Shown: in pieces, positions 47,817 to 59,316 of the stretch
Layout: each line of letters opens with the position of its first letter
Numbering within the stretch: the stretch's first letter is position 1
DNA from: Marsupella aquatica
Lineage: Eukaryota > Marchantiophyta
Direction of reading: 5' to 3'
Length of the DNA stretch: 64,000 nucleotides
Assembly: GCA_973895155.1 (NCBI GenBank)
Contig: OZ316894.1
Span: 26,350,001-26,414,000 of the forward strand
Translations under genes and position numbers: made by a program
Notes under the pieces: model-generated
The model's database searches: none
The model's input: only the letters and a program-made list of their open reading frames with translations
What the model was told of the DNA's origin: nothing

Positions 47817-49129
47817 GCCTTCAACTCATGCTCATTGAAAACCTACTAGTTTCCAAACAGATTTCATCACCAAAGTTGTGGGTGAACTTCTTGGCTTGTT
47901 GACTGTGGTCTTTTGGGGGCCTTCTTCCTCCCTTTATTGAGTTGCTTTGCCTTAAAAGGACTCTGGTACAAAGGTTTTGTTTTTTGGCAGTGTGTTGCAT
48001 ACTTCAACATGAGGAATTTGACGCCCAGTGGTGGATGACAAGGTTGGTCTTTGAAAGCTCCATGGACCACATTTACAAAAATTTAAGTCTAATTGTAATA
48101 ACTTGATATTCATAAATTCCAATATTTGTAGTTTGGGGGATATGTTGGAAGTTTGGGCGATATGTTGGAGGAGTAGCTAAGCTAGGCTTTTATCAAAGTG
48201 ACAGTGAATGTTTGGCCATTTTGGTTGATTTCCAATTATCAATTAATGTAGAGGGGTAAATTTCATTAGATAAATTTTAATTGTGCTCCATGGAGCACTG
48301 TGTCCAACATGGTGGTCTATCCCGGCTTAAGCTTTTCAAAATGAGGGGACTCAAACCTCAAAATTTGATGGACCTTAAGTTATTAGTTAAGGTTACTGAC
48401 ATAAAACAATATAAGCTACCATATTCATAATACCTCACATTTTGTGATAAAGATCAGTCATATGCCATGGCCATAGGTCACTGTAGAGGCTAATGGAAAA
48501 ACATTAAATAATCCTGTGAAAGAATTATGACCATTTGAAACTATGAAGCTTTGGGACTCCCCAATATCTCCATTGATATCTAACACATATACTCTTCTTT
48601 CTAGATTAGGTAGCTTTGCGTTTGCCTCTTGTATAGAGTTTGGTGTTTGTCCCTTTCTACCTCAATGCTTTCCTTTCATTCTACTTTGTTTTGCCCTATG
48701 TCATAGATGATCACCACTTCTTTCTTGGGCTTGGCTAATGTTGTTTGGAAAGGTATTTCTAATAAACTTAATATCTCTACATGGTTCACAAAGATTAGTC
48801 GTCTGTAAGAATTAGTGTTACTGAACGTTGTTCATGAGTTAAAATTAACACTAATTTTTGTTGGTTATGCACAATTTTTTTTTTTCACTTTTTCACTCTT
48901 CACTTTTTTCACTTTCTCAAGAAAATGGGTGATCTGGAGTCCAAAGTCACACTAATTCTTGTCTTTATTTTATACTGCTTTTTCCACTTTTTGTCCAAAG
49001 TGACATTAATCCATGTGAGCCGAATCAGTGTTAGAACGGAATCAGTGTTAGAAACACTGATTTATGAGTAGGGCCCATAACCTTATTCACTCGAAATAGT
49101 ACCAGTAACACTACTTGTCATGAACATTG
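47817..49129. other. AT-rich intergenic region
   Basis: It contains a 16-bp palindrome GTGCTCCATGGAGCAC near 48292 and repeated TTAGTGTTA/TAACACTAA motifs near 48820-49060. No gene is supported. Confidence 0.4.
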
Positions 49130-50050
49130 TTTGGCTGAAAATTTAAAAGTCGTGAATATGTAAACAGCAAAGCTTGACTTTCAATTCTCCCTTGATATCT
49201 AATGGAATAGCTCTTCTTGGGCTAGTTAGAAAATATTGTCTGCAAATATCTTTCCAACAAGCCTAATGTCTCTAGTTTTCATGAAAAAGGCAGAGGGCTG
49301 GACATTTTTTAACAGCAAAGTTGGACCTTCAAAATCTACCTTGATATCCAACTCAATAGCCTTCTTGGGGTAGTTGGCAGCTGCTTGACAAATCATATGT
49401 CTCGAGTTTTCATATCCATTCAAAAAGATCTAAATTGGTGACAATAAGCTCATCACTCACCGTCCACACTTTGCGCTTCAAAGGTTTTAAGCGGACCTTG
49501 ACGTTCAGTAGTTCCATAGAAATCTACTGGAATCTGATTTTTGGGGGGTTTGCTGGAAACGACTTGCAACAATTTTTTTGGTGAGCCTAATATTGTCAAC
49601 TTTCTATCCAAATGTGGAGGTCGATTTCCAGAGACAAGGGCGGCTTTTTGAGAAGTAGCAGGCATAGTCTTATTTATATTCCCTGGGCGATTAAATCCGG
49701 ATTGTAGCATAAGTGAAATGGCTGTAGTTAACTTTACAAGAAACTTGGGGCCTGTAGTTAGCTTTACGAGAACCTGGGGCCCATTCAGGTATGGTGTATA
49801 CTTATCCTACATGACAGGCTAGTCTGTGGGCCCAAGTAAATGCCCACGTCGAGTGCTTATTTTGTCTACAGTATTAGGCCACCTGAAGAAGTTGGCCCAC
49901 TTCACCAAAAATTTCCGTGCATCTTCATCTCCTGTAGCGTTCATGTCCAGCAACCTTATCCTGACTGTAGGATTGGCTCAAAATTTGACCAGTAGATATG
50001 GTGCATTCTCATTCTTTGACTGCCATATGTCTGGCCAGTAGGAATAGTGT
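49130..50050 (-). pseudogene. unidentified decayed minus-strand coding sequence
   Basis: Minus-strand fragments give protein-like text. These include VRIRLLDMNATGDEDARKF, WANFFRWPNTVDKIS, ISTRRGHLLGPTD and KLTILGSPKKLLQVVSSKPP. Also present are PVDFYGTTERQGPLKTFEAQ and a block around PKKAIELDIKVDFEGP. The last block recurs about 148 bp away (PRRAIPLDIKGE), matching a DNA-level duplication of 49163 and 49311. Stops and frameshifts break it. I do not recognise the family. A mobile-element ORF is the likeliest source because of the duplication and decay. Confidence 0.45.
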
Positions 50051-50959
50051 CCATGCAATATTTGGCCCAAAAGACTTCCCTATCTTCCTATTTTTGTACA
50101 GTCAATTCCATCCACTTTATGGCTTCATCTCTGGGTGTGATTTCTGTCAACCAGCTGACATTTTTGTAGGAACTCATCTCTATTATCCATTGAGGAAAGG
50201 AAACTCAATCCCCTCTCTGTAATGACCCTCGTCTAGCTATGACAAACGGATCTCATCTTAGTTGATGAAGGTGCCTCATGGCATCATGTGTCACGTATGG
50301 TATACTTTAAGATCTACAAAATTCATCTACTGATTAAGGACTGTTGTTGTATCCAAATGAAGTAGTTGGAAATGTGGACGCCAATGTTTGCCAGATACAA
50401 AAATGTGGTCAGTCTGGGTAGTGTATTTCTCTCTTGTAATCTCTGATCTTGCCTACAAGTGCATGATATATAAATTAATGCAAAGGGCTTCTTGAATCTT
50501 CACACTACTCTTGATGGCGTTCTCTCCTCAGGAAGTCAGGATCATTCACTTCTGGAATTCTATCTAGCTGAGCATACTCTACTGCGAGCTCAATTGAGGT
50601 GCTATGTTTGTCATTCTAGCTCTCATATAGCTGTATATAGCTACACCCTTCTAATGCGTTACGATTTTGGCTTATTAAATTAAAATTAAATAGTGTATAA
50701 AAGCTGTGTTATAATATTATGTTAAATTGTATTAAAATACTAATTCTATATGAAGTAATGGAAATTTATATAAATTTGTTGAAATCAGTGAACAGTATGG
50801 AGAATCGAGGCACAAACAGCTTCAAACTCTGTGCCCAAAGCAGCGAGGTGGGGGTCTTAGGGGCATCACTCTAAGGGGGTATCATATCCTGCGAAAAGGT
50901 TGTAGCTATTCAGCACACTGACAAATAGTGAAAAGAATGAACTATTTTTCTAGCCCTGT
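50051..50959. other. intergenic
   Basis: No gene, repeat array or clear secondary structure was found. AT content rises near 50680-50800. Confidence 0.4.
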
Positions 50960-51518
50960 TTTTTTAATATGGTTTTTTACTAAGTTGTCCCCCAAACTGA
51001 CCCCCCACCAAACTAATTTATTTCTCAGGTTGATCCCCATTTTGTAAATAGGGAACCTTAACCACAGTAGTTAACCTAAGCTCGGTCCTCATTGGTTGAT
51101 GCCATGTGTTGAGGTGCGATTGGCCTGGTTTACCCAGGCCAAGAAGGCCCTAAACTGGACCGGCTTCTTCCCGTTTCACAAAGGACGGCCCTGAACTTAC
51201 AGGCACGACGATTCTCCTGGCCCGACATTCATGTTTTAGGTACCAGGAAAATACTGCCAATTTTTTACACATTTTCATGTATAAAAAAACTACAAAGCCA
51301 CTCTTGGACCAGGCCCAGGTTAGGGCACTAGCAGCCAGGGGTAAGGCCGGGCCAATTGCACCTGACCATGTGGTTTACGGCCAATGCAGAGTGACCGGTT
51401 AAAGTATGGGAGTTAAAGTAACCCATATATGAAATGGGGGTCAGCCTAACAGTTAAAATAGTTTGGGGGACTAAGTTGACAATTGTGGTCAGTTTGGGAC
51501 AAGGTTTGTTAAAAAAAT
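50960..51518. mobile_element. ~0.56-kb inverted-repeat (MITE-like) element
   Basis: The left end (50970-51039: TTTTTTACTAAG, CCCCCAAACTGACC, TTGATCCCCAT) is the imperfect reverse complement of the right end (51434-51518: ATGGGGGTCAG, GTTTGGGGGACTAAGTTGAC, GTTAAAAAAATCG). The interior is GC-richer and non-coding. The target duplication was not resolved. Confidence 0.65.
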
Positions 51519-53681
51519 CGTTTTGGAATATTCTAAAAAAACCAAAATTCATTTCCAACATCCTAATTTTCTTGTACCATTGGATTTCAAAAGTTTAATG
51601 TTTTTCTACAAAAATTCAAACAAGGCACCTACCCAATAAACAAACACTATATTTAGTTTTGCCTGGGCTTTTTGAGCCAGTAAGGAGTCATAAAGTTATA
51701 TTATTTATATACAATCACGAAACATAGAAAGCATGTACATGTCACATAGTGGTAGAGGTCCCTGCTCGGAACTGTGAGTTGGAGGGCTCGAGCAGCCTTC
51801 AGCATATTCATTTTCCCCCACTCTAGGGCGTCGGAAGGAGGAAGTGAAAGAAATGGTAAACAAAATATACACATGGGGGGTTCAATCAATCTGAAAATTG
51901 AAACCAAAAATGGGCTTAGGAGACTGAATTAAAGATGTGCCATAAGGGTTCGTCAAGAAAATTCTCGCTACCATACTGTTAGCTCGTCCTCTCAAGTAGA
52001 AATACAAATCTCCTTCGTTCTGGACATGGATTCTCTAGACGAGATAATGGATGCGCATCATTCCTTCTCCAATATGGCATCCCAATCCGTCGGAGTCATG
52101 CATGACTCATGTGTAGTTGTACCCCCACGAGGGTGCACTTGGGCTAATTAGGATATTTTAGATATCCCAATACCAGTACATATCAGTAGAATACTAGTTT
52201 AGTAGGTAAATAATATGTTTTAATACATTTATAAGGCTAGACAATGGAGACAGAACAATGATGATGGTTGGAACTTCTTAAGTTGAGTAAAACAAATCTA
52301 GATATATGGCATTAATCTGGAGCGTCCTTGGGAAGAGTAGGACTGTAGGAGAAGTCTTTGGAAGCAGGAAGTCATGTGTCTACGGACTTCATGAGGCATC
52401 AGCGCGAAGTGTATAATTAATGATGGACTATCACTGACGACCGCGGGAAGGACGTACCATCTGCTATGAACTCTAGTCCAAAGACCTTTACACTAGGTCA
52501 GCAATCAACGTACTACTACTACTCTACTAGGATATGAAGGAATGGTTCCATGACTGGGACAATCTGTGTGACTCAATAGTGGGTGCAAGTCATGCTTCAG
52601 TAGTTCAGTGAGTACAATTGACTCATGAGTCATACAAATGACTCCCTCGGGCCCTGGAGACTAACAAAACAGACTAGTTCTAATTAGTCATTCACTTGAC
52701 CCAAACATTCTCTTAAAGCATATAACACATGTCATTCTTAAACAGGACTAGTTCTTATCAAGTACATTTCCTGCCCAATCCTAAACCGTCCATCTGCAAA
52801 ATGCCAGAGAATGTTTCCACATGCCATTACCAGGAGTATCACGAAGATTTACTTACACTTGTCATTATTAGACGAATCATGAAGGAAAGAGGTCTTTATG
52901 GGCCAAAGAGAGGACATACCAACACCCCCTAAACAATAATTATGTGGTGTTCAATGTTACAAGGCGAAGTTCACTATTCAAACAGCTTTGTGCAATTTTT
53001 CGTTTCCAATTGGATCCATCCCAGATGTCAGCTCTAGAGGACAAATTAACTTTGAGCCCTGATCTGACAGCAACACTCCTTTATCAGTGTTGCAAGTGTG
53101 AACATTTTTTATTTCCTTTATAACGTATGAACGGAAAGCTCATTGTCATTGTTGGACGCAGAGACATGACTGATGCACGTGTCAAAAACAGGAAATAAAA
53201 ATATAGTACTTCGATAGTAAGGAGTTGGAATATGAGAAATAAAATAATGCGTTGGATTAGGGGTTAGGAAGGGTTTAGGTTTGACAAGGTGAGCTTCCCA
53301 CGCAGATATATGATTGGTGCCTATGTCAAGAACAGGAAATAAAAAACAGAGTACTTCATTAGGAAGGAGTTGGGATATGAGTAATAAAATAATGGGTGGG
53401 ATTTAGGGTTAGGAGGGGTTTAGGTTTGACAAGGTGGTAGATAATACTGTCTATCACACTGCCAAAAACGAAAAGGAGCTCAATTGGGAGACACTGTCCC
53501 AAAGACATGAGACCCAACAAAAGGGAGGAAACAAGGGGAAAACCCAGGAATACAAAGAGCCAAAATCCCATAGAGTCCTAGCAAAAGTCTACCGCAACAA
53601 CAACCAAAAAGCTAAAACCCTAAAACCCTACCTATTGACAAAACTGGTAAAGTTATAGGGTAGACTGCACAGGAGGGTTAC
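51519..53681. other. intergenic with a ~145-bp duplication
   Basis: A unit of about 145 bp is duplicated at 53157-53434 (shared AACAGGAAATAAAAA, AGTACTTC, AGGAGTTGG, and AGGGTTTAGGTTTGACAAGGTG-type blocks). A 41-codon open frame near 52026 starts MDSLDEIMDAHHSF; I do not recognise it. No gene is supported. Confidence 0.5.
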
Positions 53682-54200
53682 CTAGAGGAATTTGATGAGA
53701 GACCCTACAACCAACAACCTCACCTTTACAAAAAATAATGAATGCCTAAGCCCTCTATAGTGCAACAATACTGTTGTCCATAGAAGGCCGTGAGGACAAA
53801 AACCGAGCAATAAGGCTTCCAATCTACACAAAGACCAGGTGTAGGGCCCCATAGACCTCCAAAGCAAGTAACTAGAATAGGTCTTCAGATTAAGGCATAG
53901 CATAGCCTCCTCTTTGAGACGGGCAGCCCTAGCAGCAGCATGGCCTGATACGTGGGCAGCCACTGCAACATTGGTCCCGCCAGTAGAATCAGCAATGACT
54001 ATACGCCCAAGGGCCCAAACTCCTGCCCGGGAGAAGACCAGATTGGCTTGCTGCAGATCAGGAACACCATCCCAGGGTGGTAGCACAGGTTTGCTGCTCC
54101 GTAGTGACATGGTACCCCAAGTCCCGGGCAGTGGCAGCCACCACATCATGGATATCTTCATATATGGGTTGCATTACTCTCACTACCATGACCACACTGA
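53682..54200 (-). pseudogene. possible endonuclease-like tail of a retroelement, decayed
   Basis: The minus strand reads GVPDLQQANLVFSRAGVWAL, then RIVIADSTGG, then AAHVSGHAAARAARLKEEAM. In a shifted frame it gives LALEVYGALHLVFV. The order of a leading D, an IVIAD block, an AAARAA-KE block and an ETYG/EVYGALH block recalls endonuclease-like domains that follow reverse transcriptases in some plant retroelements. That comparison is from memory and no RT lies nearby. The overlapping plus-strand frame (53914-54372) looks like a shadow. Confidence 0.35.
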
Positions 54201-54890
54201 AGAGTATGGACTTCCTCCTTGTCCAGGGATGCCCCAGAGACACAAGTGGGTTGACTTAGTAGGCATAGGGTGGGGTAGACCAAACCAAAGGTGCAAGAAC
54301 ATGGCAGGTGCAAATGAAAGAACTCATCCAAAAATGATGTTTACACATAATAGTAATTGGATGACAATTTGAGACATGAGAACATGAATTGTCAATCAGA
54401 TAAATGTGACAAGTTTTATTAGTACTTGTTGCACTCTTGATTCCAATATGTAGCATGCATGTAGTATTCTGATTGCTGGATGTGTGAGGGCAATCCCTGT
54501 TCCCAGTAACTATTTCATGTGTTAAACATTTGAGAGAATCAAAGAATGTGTGCACCACCATTTCCTAATCCTACTCAATGGAGCAAGCCATTCCATCACT
54601 TTTTTTGAGTGACTCAGGAAAGAGTGATGTAGGACAATTCAAGAATGCTTGCACCACGTGTGCCTGATCCTACTCAACAGAGTAAGCTAGTCCTTTTTAA
54701 GTGATGCAAGAGCAAGAGTGAGCATATTATCTATGCATTGGGAGATGTTCAGAGCACCTAACCCAATAAGAAGAAAACTAAGAAATTGATACAAATATTT
54801 ATTGTCTAGATGGTTTAGGCTCCTTTTACATTAGAATCCACTTGTCCTCGTTTGTCTTTTCCATTAGCGTGCAATCAATCAATCATGAAA
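54201..54890. other. intergenic with a ~95-bp imperfect duplication
   Basis: Blocks near 54541 and 54635 share TTGCACCAC-like and AATCCTACTCAA-like sequence followed by an AGCAAGC motif. No gene is supported. Confidence 0.45.
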
Positions 54891-55245
54891 GGGCTGTGGT
54901 GATGTGTTGTGCAGGAAAAACAGAGGGGGTATCAGGCTAATTCTATTAGGTTCCCATTGAAGCTTATCCTCCATGGGGTTGTTGGGAATGTTCAAGCTAC
55001 TCTGCAAAAGGGCTGTGGTGATGTGTTGTGTAGGAGAATCAGAAGGGCCTATTAAGCCAATTCTACTAGGTTCTGAGTGAAGCTTATCCTCCATGGGGTT
55101 GCTGTGAATGTTCAAGCTACTGTAGAAAACGGTTGCCCTGATGTGTTGTGCAGGAGAAACAAAAGGGCTTGTCAAGCTAAATCATTTAGGTTTCCATTAA
55201 AGCTTATTCTCCATGGGGTTGTGTGACTGTTCAAGCTACTTTGCA
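54891..55245. repeat. three tandem copies of a ~120-bp unit
   Basis: Copies start at about 54891, 55010 and 55130. Each carries TGATGTGTTGTG, AAGCTTAT-CTCCATGGGGTTG and GTTCAAGCTACT. Divergence between copies is moderate. Confidence 0.9.
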
Positions 55246-56502
55246 GCTCAAGAGATGTATGAAAAAACCCAGAAGCTTAAATCAGACATTGCCTTAACTC
55301 ACTGAGGGATGGCTGACTAGCCATCGTGAGCCACTATGCCACATAATATCAACTTTGACTGATTTTATGTGTAGATTTTTGTAGACAGCATAGTCTTTCT
55401 TGAGAGCAAACAGAGCAGACATAGTCTCCAGCAAATCTAAGTGACTATATCAAAGTAGAGTTAATTGGAGGCATAGCCCAACTAGATCTAGCACTTTTGC
55501 TGATGGGGAGGATGACACACCTGATATCATTCAGAGACTCTGCAACTGCATTCATGCCATGTGCATCCTTAGGTGCCTGACTGATTTAGCCCAAAGCTAT
55601 TGCTTGATGACCTGGGTTTTGTTTGGTCAGCCGTTAGCATTGTGGTGTCTGATTATTGTGTCCTCTGGCCCCTCCGGGTTTGTGTTCTCTACACCCTGCT
55701 GGTTTTTGCAGTGTCTGGCTTTGAAATTTCTGGCACACCACCATTGGTAAAAAAGAGTGGACAGAGTGTGAAAAGGGTAGCCTAATAATTTAGAGAATTC
55801 GTCAATAAACCGATAAGTGAGGGGGTAGTAGGGACTTAATGTATAAAAAAACACGAATAACTTGTCACCAGACTCTACCTGGTGCTCCACAGGTAAAGAA
55901 AAATACTGGTGACTCTAGGGAAATCTGGATCGACCAGTCCATAGTCCATACCAGTAACTCAAGTACCCTACGGAAAGATGTTTTGGAAAAGGTAAGGCGA
56001 TAATTATAGTATTTCTGGGGAAGGGTGTCCGCTCTCGTACCGTACAAAAACTTCAGTGCAGTACGCGGTGCAGTCGCTTATTTCAGTAACAGTCGTACCT
56101 AGAATGGCGACCTCACCACCTAATTAGTGCCATCATTCTCTCTCTTCTCTCTTCGTCACCTTCCCAAAAAAGTCTTGTTGACATTTCTGTCCTTGCAGTT
56201 ATGGTAGTATGATGCAATTCTCTCTCTCTCTTCTCTGCTCTGTCCCTCTGCATTCAATGCAAGTCTCCTTCCTCTCTCTTCTGTCCCTGGCTTCGAATTC
56301 GTCACCTCTGCAACTTTTCTTTCCTACTGAGCAATAAAGAGTCAAACAGTGGGGCCAGAGAGATCGACCAGGATTCGAATATCAGCTGGCACGGTGAATC
56401 CTGCTGGTGGCAGTGAGCCTGATGCTAGATAAGGAACACCTAGCTTGATGCGCAAGAATCATACTACTGAACGGCAGGCTTATTAGTGTGGCGTACCTGA
56501 CC
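55246..56502. other. intergenic, partly pyrimidine-rich
   Basis: A CT-rich stretch (56130-56300) recalls a promoter leader, but no gene follows. Short open frames at 55559-55890 overlap on both strands and show no domains. Confidence 0.4.
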
Positions 56503-56612
56503 GAGGACCATGGCTACTCAGCCATGGGAGGGTTAAAAGTGTGTCACCGAGGACCATGGCGACTCAGATGGGAGGGTTAAAAGTGTGGCATCGAGGACCA
56601 TGGTGTCACCCC
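56503..56612. repeat. ~45-bp direct repeat, two full copies and one partial
   Basis: CGAGGACCATGG recurs at about 56502, 56548 and 56592, each time followed by the GGGAGGGTTAAAAGTGTG block except in the last, partial copy. Confidence 0.85.
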
Positions 56613-57314
56613 TCAAGGGTCCAGGTTACCATACTTGTAAGTCAATAATGTTGTAGCAAAGTAGAAAAATAGGCTATATTGATTCGCTTGTGCTCCTGTT
56701 GTTTAGGGGAGAGTGACTATTTAAAGCATCACTTCACTATCCCCGAAGCAAAACCTGGTGAATCCAGGTTACAAAATTAACCAAAAATGTTATCAAAACA
56801 GTAAAAAGAAAATTCCTCTATTTTGTCCCCCACCCCAAATCTGGTGGACAGTGGTGATTTAGGTATAGCATACTTAAAAAAATAGTAACCTCCTCCTCTC
56901 TAGTTTCAGTTCCATGGCTGGTCACAACAGTAACCCCCTGGCCAGCTCATAATCCCCGAGAAGCCTTGCTGAGTCTCCATTTTCTTTCTAAATTATGCAA
57001 GAACAAAGTGTGGGGGTTATGCTTGCTACCTATATAGCCTGTTGGGGGGGCCATGGTTGTAACACCTGCTCACCCGCTTGTGGATAACATTCCATAACCC
57101 TCTCCACATAACTATGGGGTGTACTATCATTCATGAGGGGTCAGGAAGGGAGAGTTCTACCTCCATAGTCCTTCTCTAAGCCAGAAGATGCTAGAGTTTA
57201 AGCCAACTTCTTTCAGAAGGAAGACGACGCTTATCCATACATTTGTGCCGAGCCTTACTTTAGCCCTGAGCTTCTCTCGTTCAATCCTGCAGCTTACTGT
57301 GGTCCCGTCCCCAC
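56613..57314. other. intergenic
   Basis: No gene or structured repeat is supported. A C-rich block near 56827-56850 and a G7 run near 57043 are the only compositional oddities. Confidence 0.4.
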
Positions 57315-57850
57315 CAGTACTTTTTGTGACAATAACTCGCCAAATTCCACCTCATTGAAAAGTATTCATTCCTTTTGGCCAAAATTAGCCCTACTTTTTA
57401 TCTTGGATTGACTAAGTTTCCCACCTAGCCACGGACCAGAATGTGAGGGACATCCTTAAACCTAGGGAGATCTAAATGTTCAGAAACTAATGTACTAAAT
57501 AAGGAACATGATGAGCATCTTCTCCATCACACGAGGTGGAGTAACATTCGCCACCTAGGCCAAAAGAAAAAACAGAAGGAGACATTTGGCAGAACAGCCC
57601 AAACCTTCACATTGAAATTACCCCACTTTCCGATAGATCAGAATGCTAAGAAATGAATTCAGTAAAATTGAAGCATCTTTTCCTTCACACGAAGGTGAGC
57701 TAACATTGAAAAACGATAACCATCAAATTACCCTGGGCTTCCATAGATCGCCACCAAATGTTCAGAAATTAGGTCAGTGAAATTGAATAAGGAAGACGCT
57801 GCGCATCTTTCTTATCACACAACGGGAGGTAACATATATTTCCTTCTATA
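57315..57850 (-). mobile_element. degraded hAT-like MITE copies
   Basis: From CAGTACTTTTTGTG (57315) the segment carries the family blocks GCCAAATTCCACCTC, CCTAGGGAGATCTAAATG and GAGCATCTTCTCCATCACAC. Similar core blocks recur near 57620-57700 and 57740-57830. This suggests two or three damaged or tandem copies. No target duplications could be matched. Confidence 0.55.
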
Positions 57851-59316
57851 AATCACCGGTTTCACATTAAATGCTGTCGTGTTGTGCCTGTTCCATTAGT
57901 CGGTAGTTGCCCACAGACTGAAACTAAATACCTAAAGAAGATGCTTATGAGCATTGTGCAGTCCATTGGCTACTGGTAGTGCACTAGAGTGGGCAACTCA
58001 GGTGTTGGGTTCAAAACTCACTGAGCTTTTTAACACACACCCGCCCCAAAAGTGGGGTTCAAAAGCCTCTTGTTACACTCACAAGTTCTTTTGATTCAAG
58101 AAAAGTTTACACACATAATTCCCCAAAAATGGGGTTCAGGAGTATCTAGTAACACACAAACTTTTTTTTTGATTCTAGATGGGAATGGGTTGTTCCAATT
58201 TCCTGTCACTAATCACTATAATCCAAAGGATTAGAGATCAGTCATTCCTGTCACTAATCACTATAATCCAAAGGATTAGAGATCAGTCATAAATGCTAAA
58301 CTCGGAACTCGTAGAAGTGGGTTAGCATATTAGGTAACATTTTTGCCACCTAGGCAAGAAAACCATGAGAAGGTGACATTTGGCGACGAAAGAAAAAACC
58401 CCTCGAAGTTGAAAATAATGACCCCTATTCGGTCACCCCCCGCAACTTTTATTAATAATAGTAGTTAACCTCGCGGCCCCCGCCTGGGCCCCCCCCGGCC
58501 CCCCGGCTGCAGGCATGCCTTACTCGTCGTGATCGTCATGATGATCACGAGTCTGGTGGTGGGTTGCAGGAGCAGCAGTGCAGTGCAGCAGATTCATCAT
58601 CACATAACCCCCCGCGACGACCGGGTCATCTGGCCCAGCTAACAGTGTGTCCTCATGTCCTGTTCCCTCTCGACACCACATAAATGCATCTTAGCCTCCC
58701 CAGTCCCCTGTCTTTTTTCTCTCCACCACGTCCTCTCCTGATCACCGAATGATCCCCTCCTGTGCCGGCATGCTTTCTGCTGGTGCAGCTCCCTACAAGT
58801 TATAGTGTTTCTTCCCACTTACGCTGTCTCCCTCCCAGGGTCTTCTTATCCCCTCTCGCTCTCTGCGCCTCTTCGGACACGATTCATAGTTTTCGCAGTC
58901 GGTTATCATTGTCCAGTGTGTAGTTTTGGGGACTTTGATTCCTGCCGCTTCGCTTGTGTTCGTTCCGTGCCTCTCCAAGGAAATCTTTTTTTTGTCCCCT
59001 TTTCTCATCAAGAGGGTGAGAAGCTTTTCTCCACTCCTGAGCCTGCGATCTTGCAGCCGGCCTTGGGAATCTGCGGAGTATAGTTTTTGTGTTGTGCATG
59101 GGACTAGAGTGACGACTTACAGACGGCACCAATCAATCAAGGTCAGGTCTGCACGAGAGATGTACAGGATTGTAGGAACCCTGGAGCACAGAGTCTTGTG
59201 TCGGTGTTGACGAGCACCCGAAAGAGTTGCTTGTGGAGGGCGTAGAGAAGCTTTAGCGGTGACTGGCAAGCGAACTTATCTTGTGAAGATTCTGGTATTC
59301 GGATAGGGAAGTGGAC
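57851..59316. other. upstream region of the lectin gene
   Basis: It contains a perfect 45-bp tandem duplication (58201-58290), a fragment resembling the MITE family near 58330-58440, and a C-rich block at 58466-58510. The last 500 bp are pyrimidine-rich and probably leader. Upstream ATGs occur in the presumed leader. Confidence 0.5.
58201..58290. repeat. perfect 45-bp tandem duplication
   Basis: Copies at 58201-58245 and 58246-58290 are identical by eye. Each contains the short inverted repeat TAATCC-AAA-GGATTA. Confidence 0.95.

Noticed and set aside
53914-54372. 152-codon plus-strand frame
   Set aside because: It lies opposite the endonuclease-like minus-strand text, and its composition is that of a shadow frame.
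54891-55245. CRISPR-like array
   Set aside because: Units are contiguous diverged tandem repeats without unique spacers, in a eukaryotic genome.
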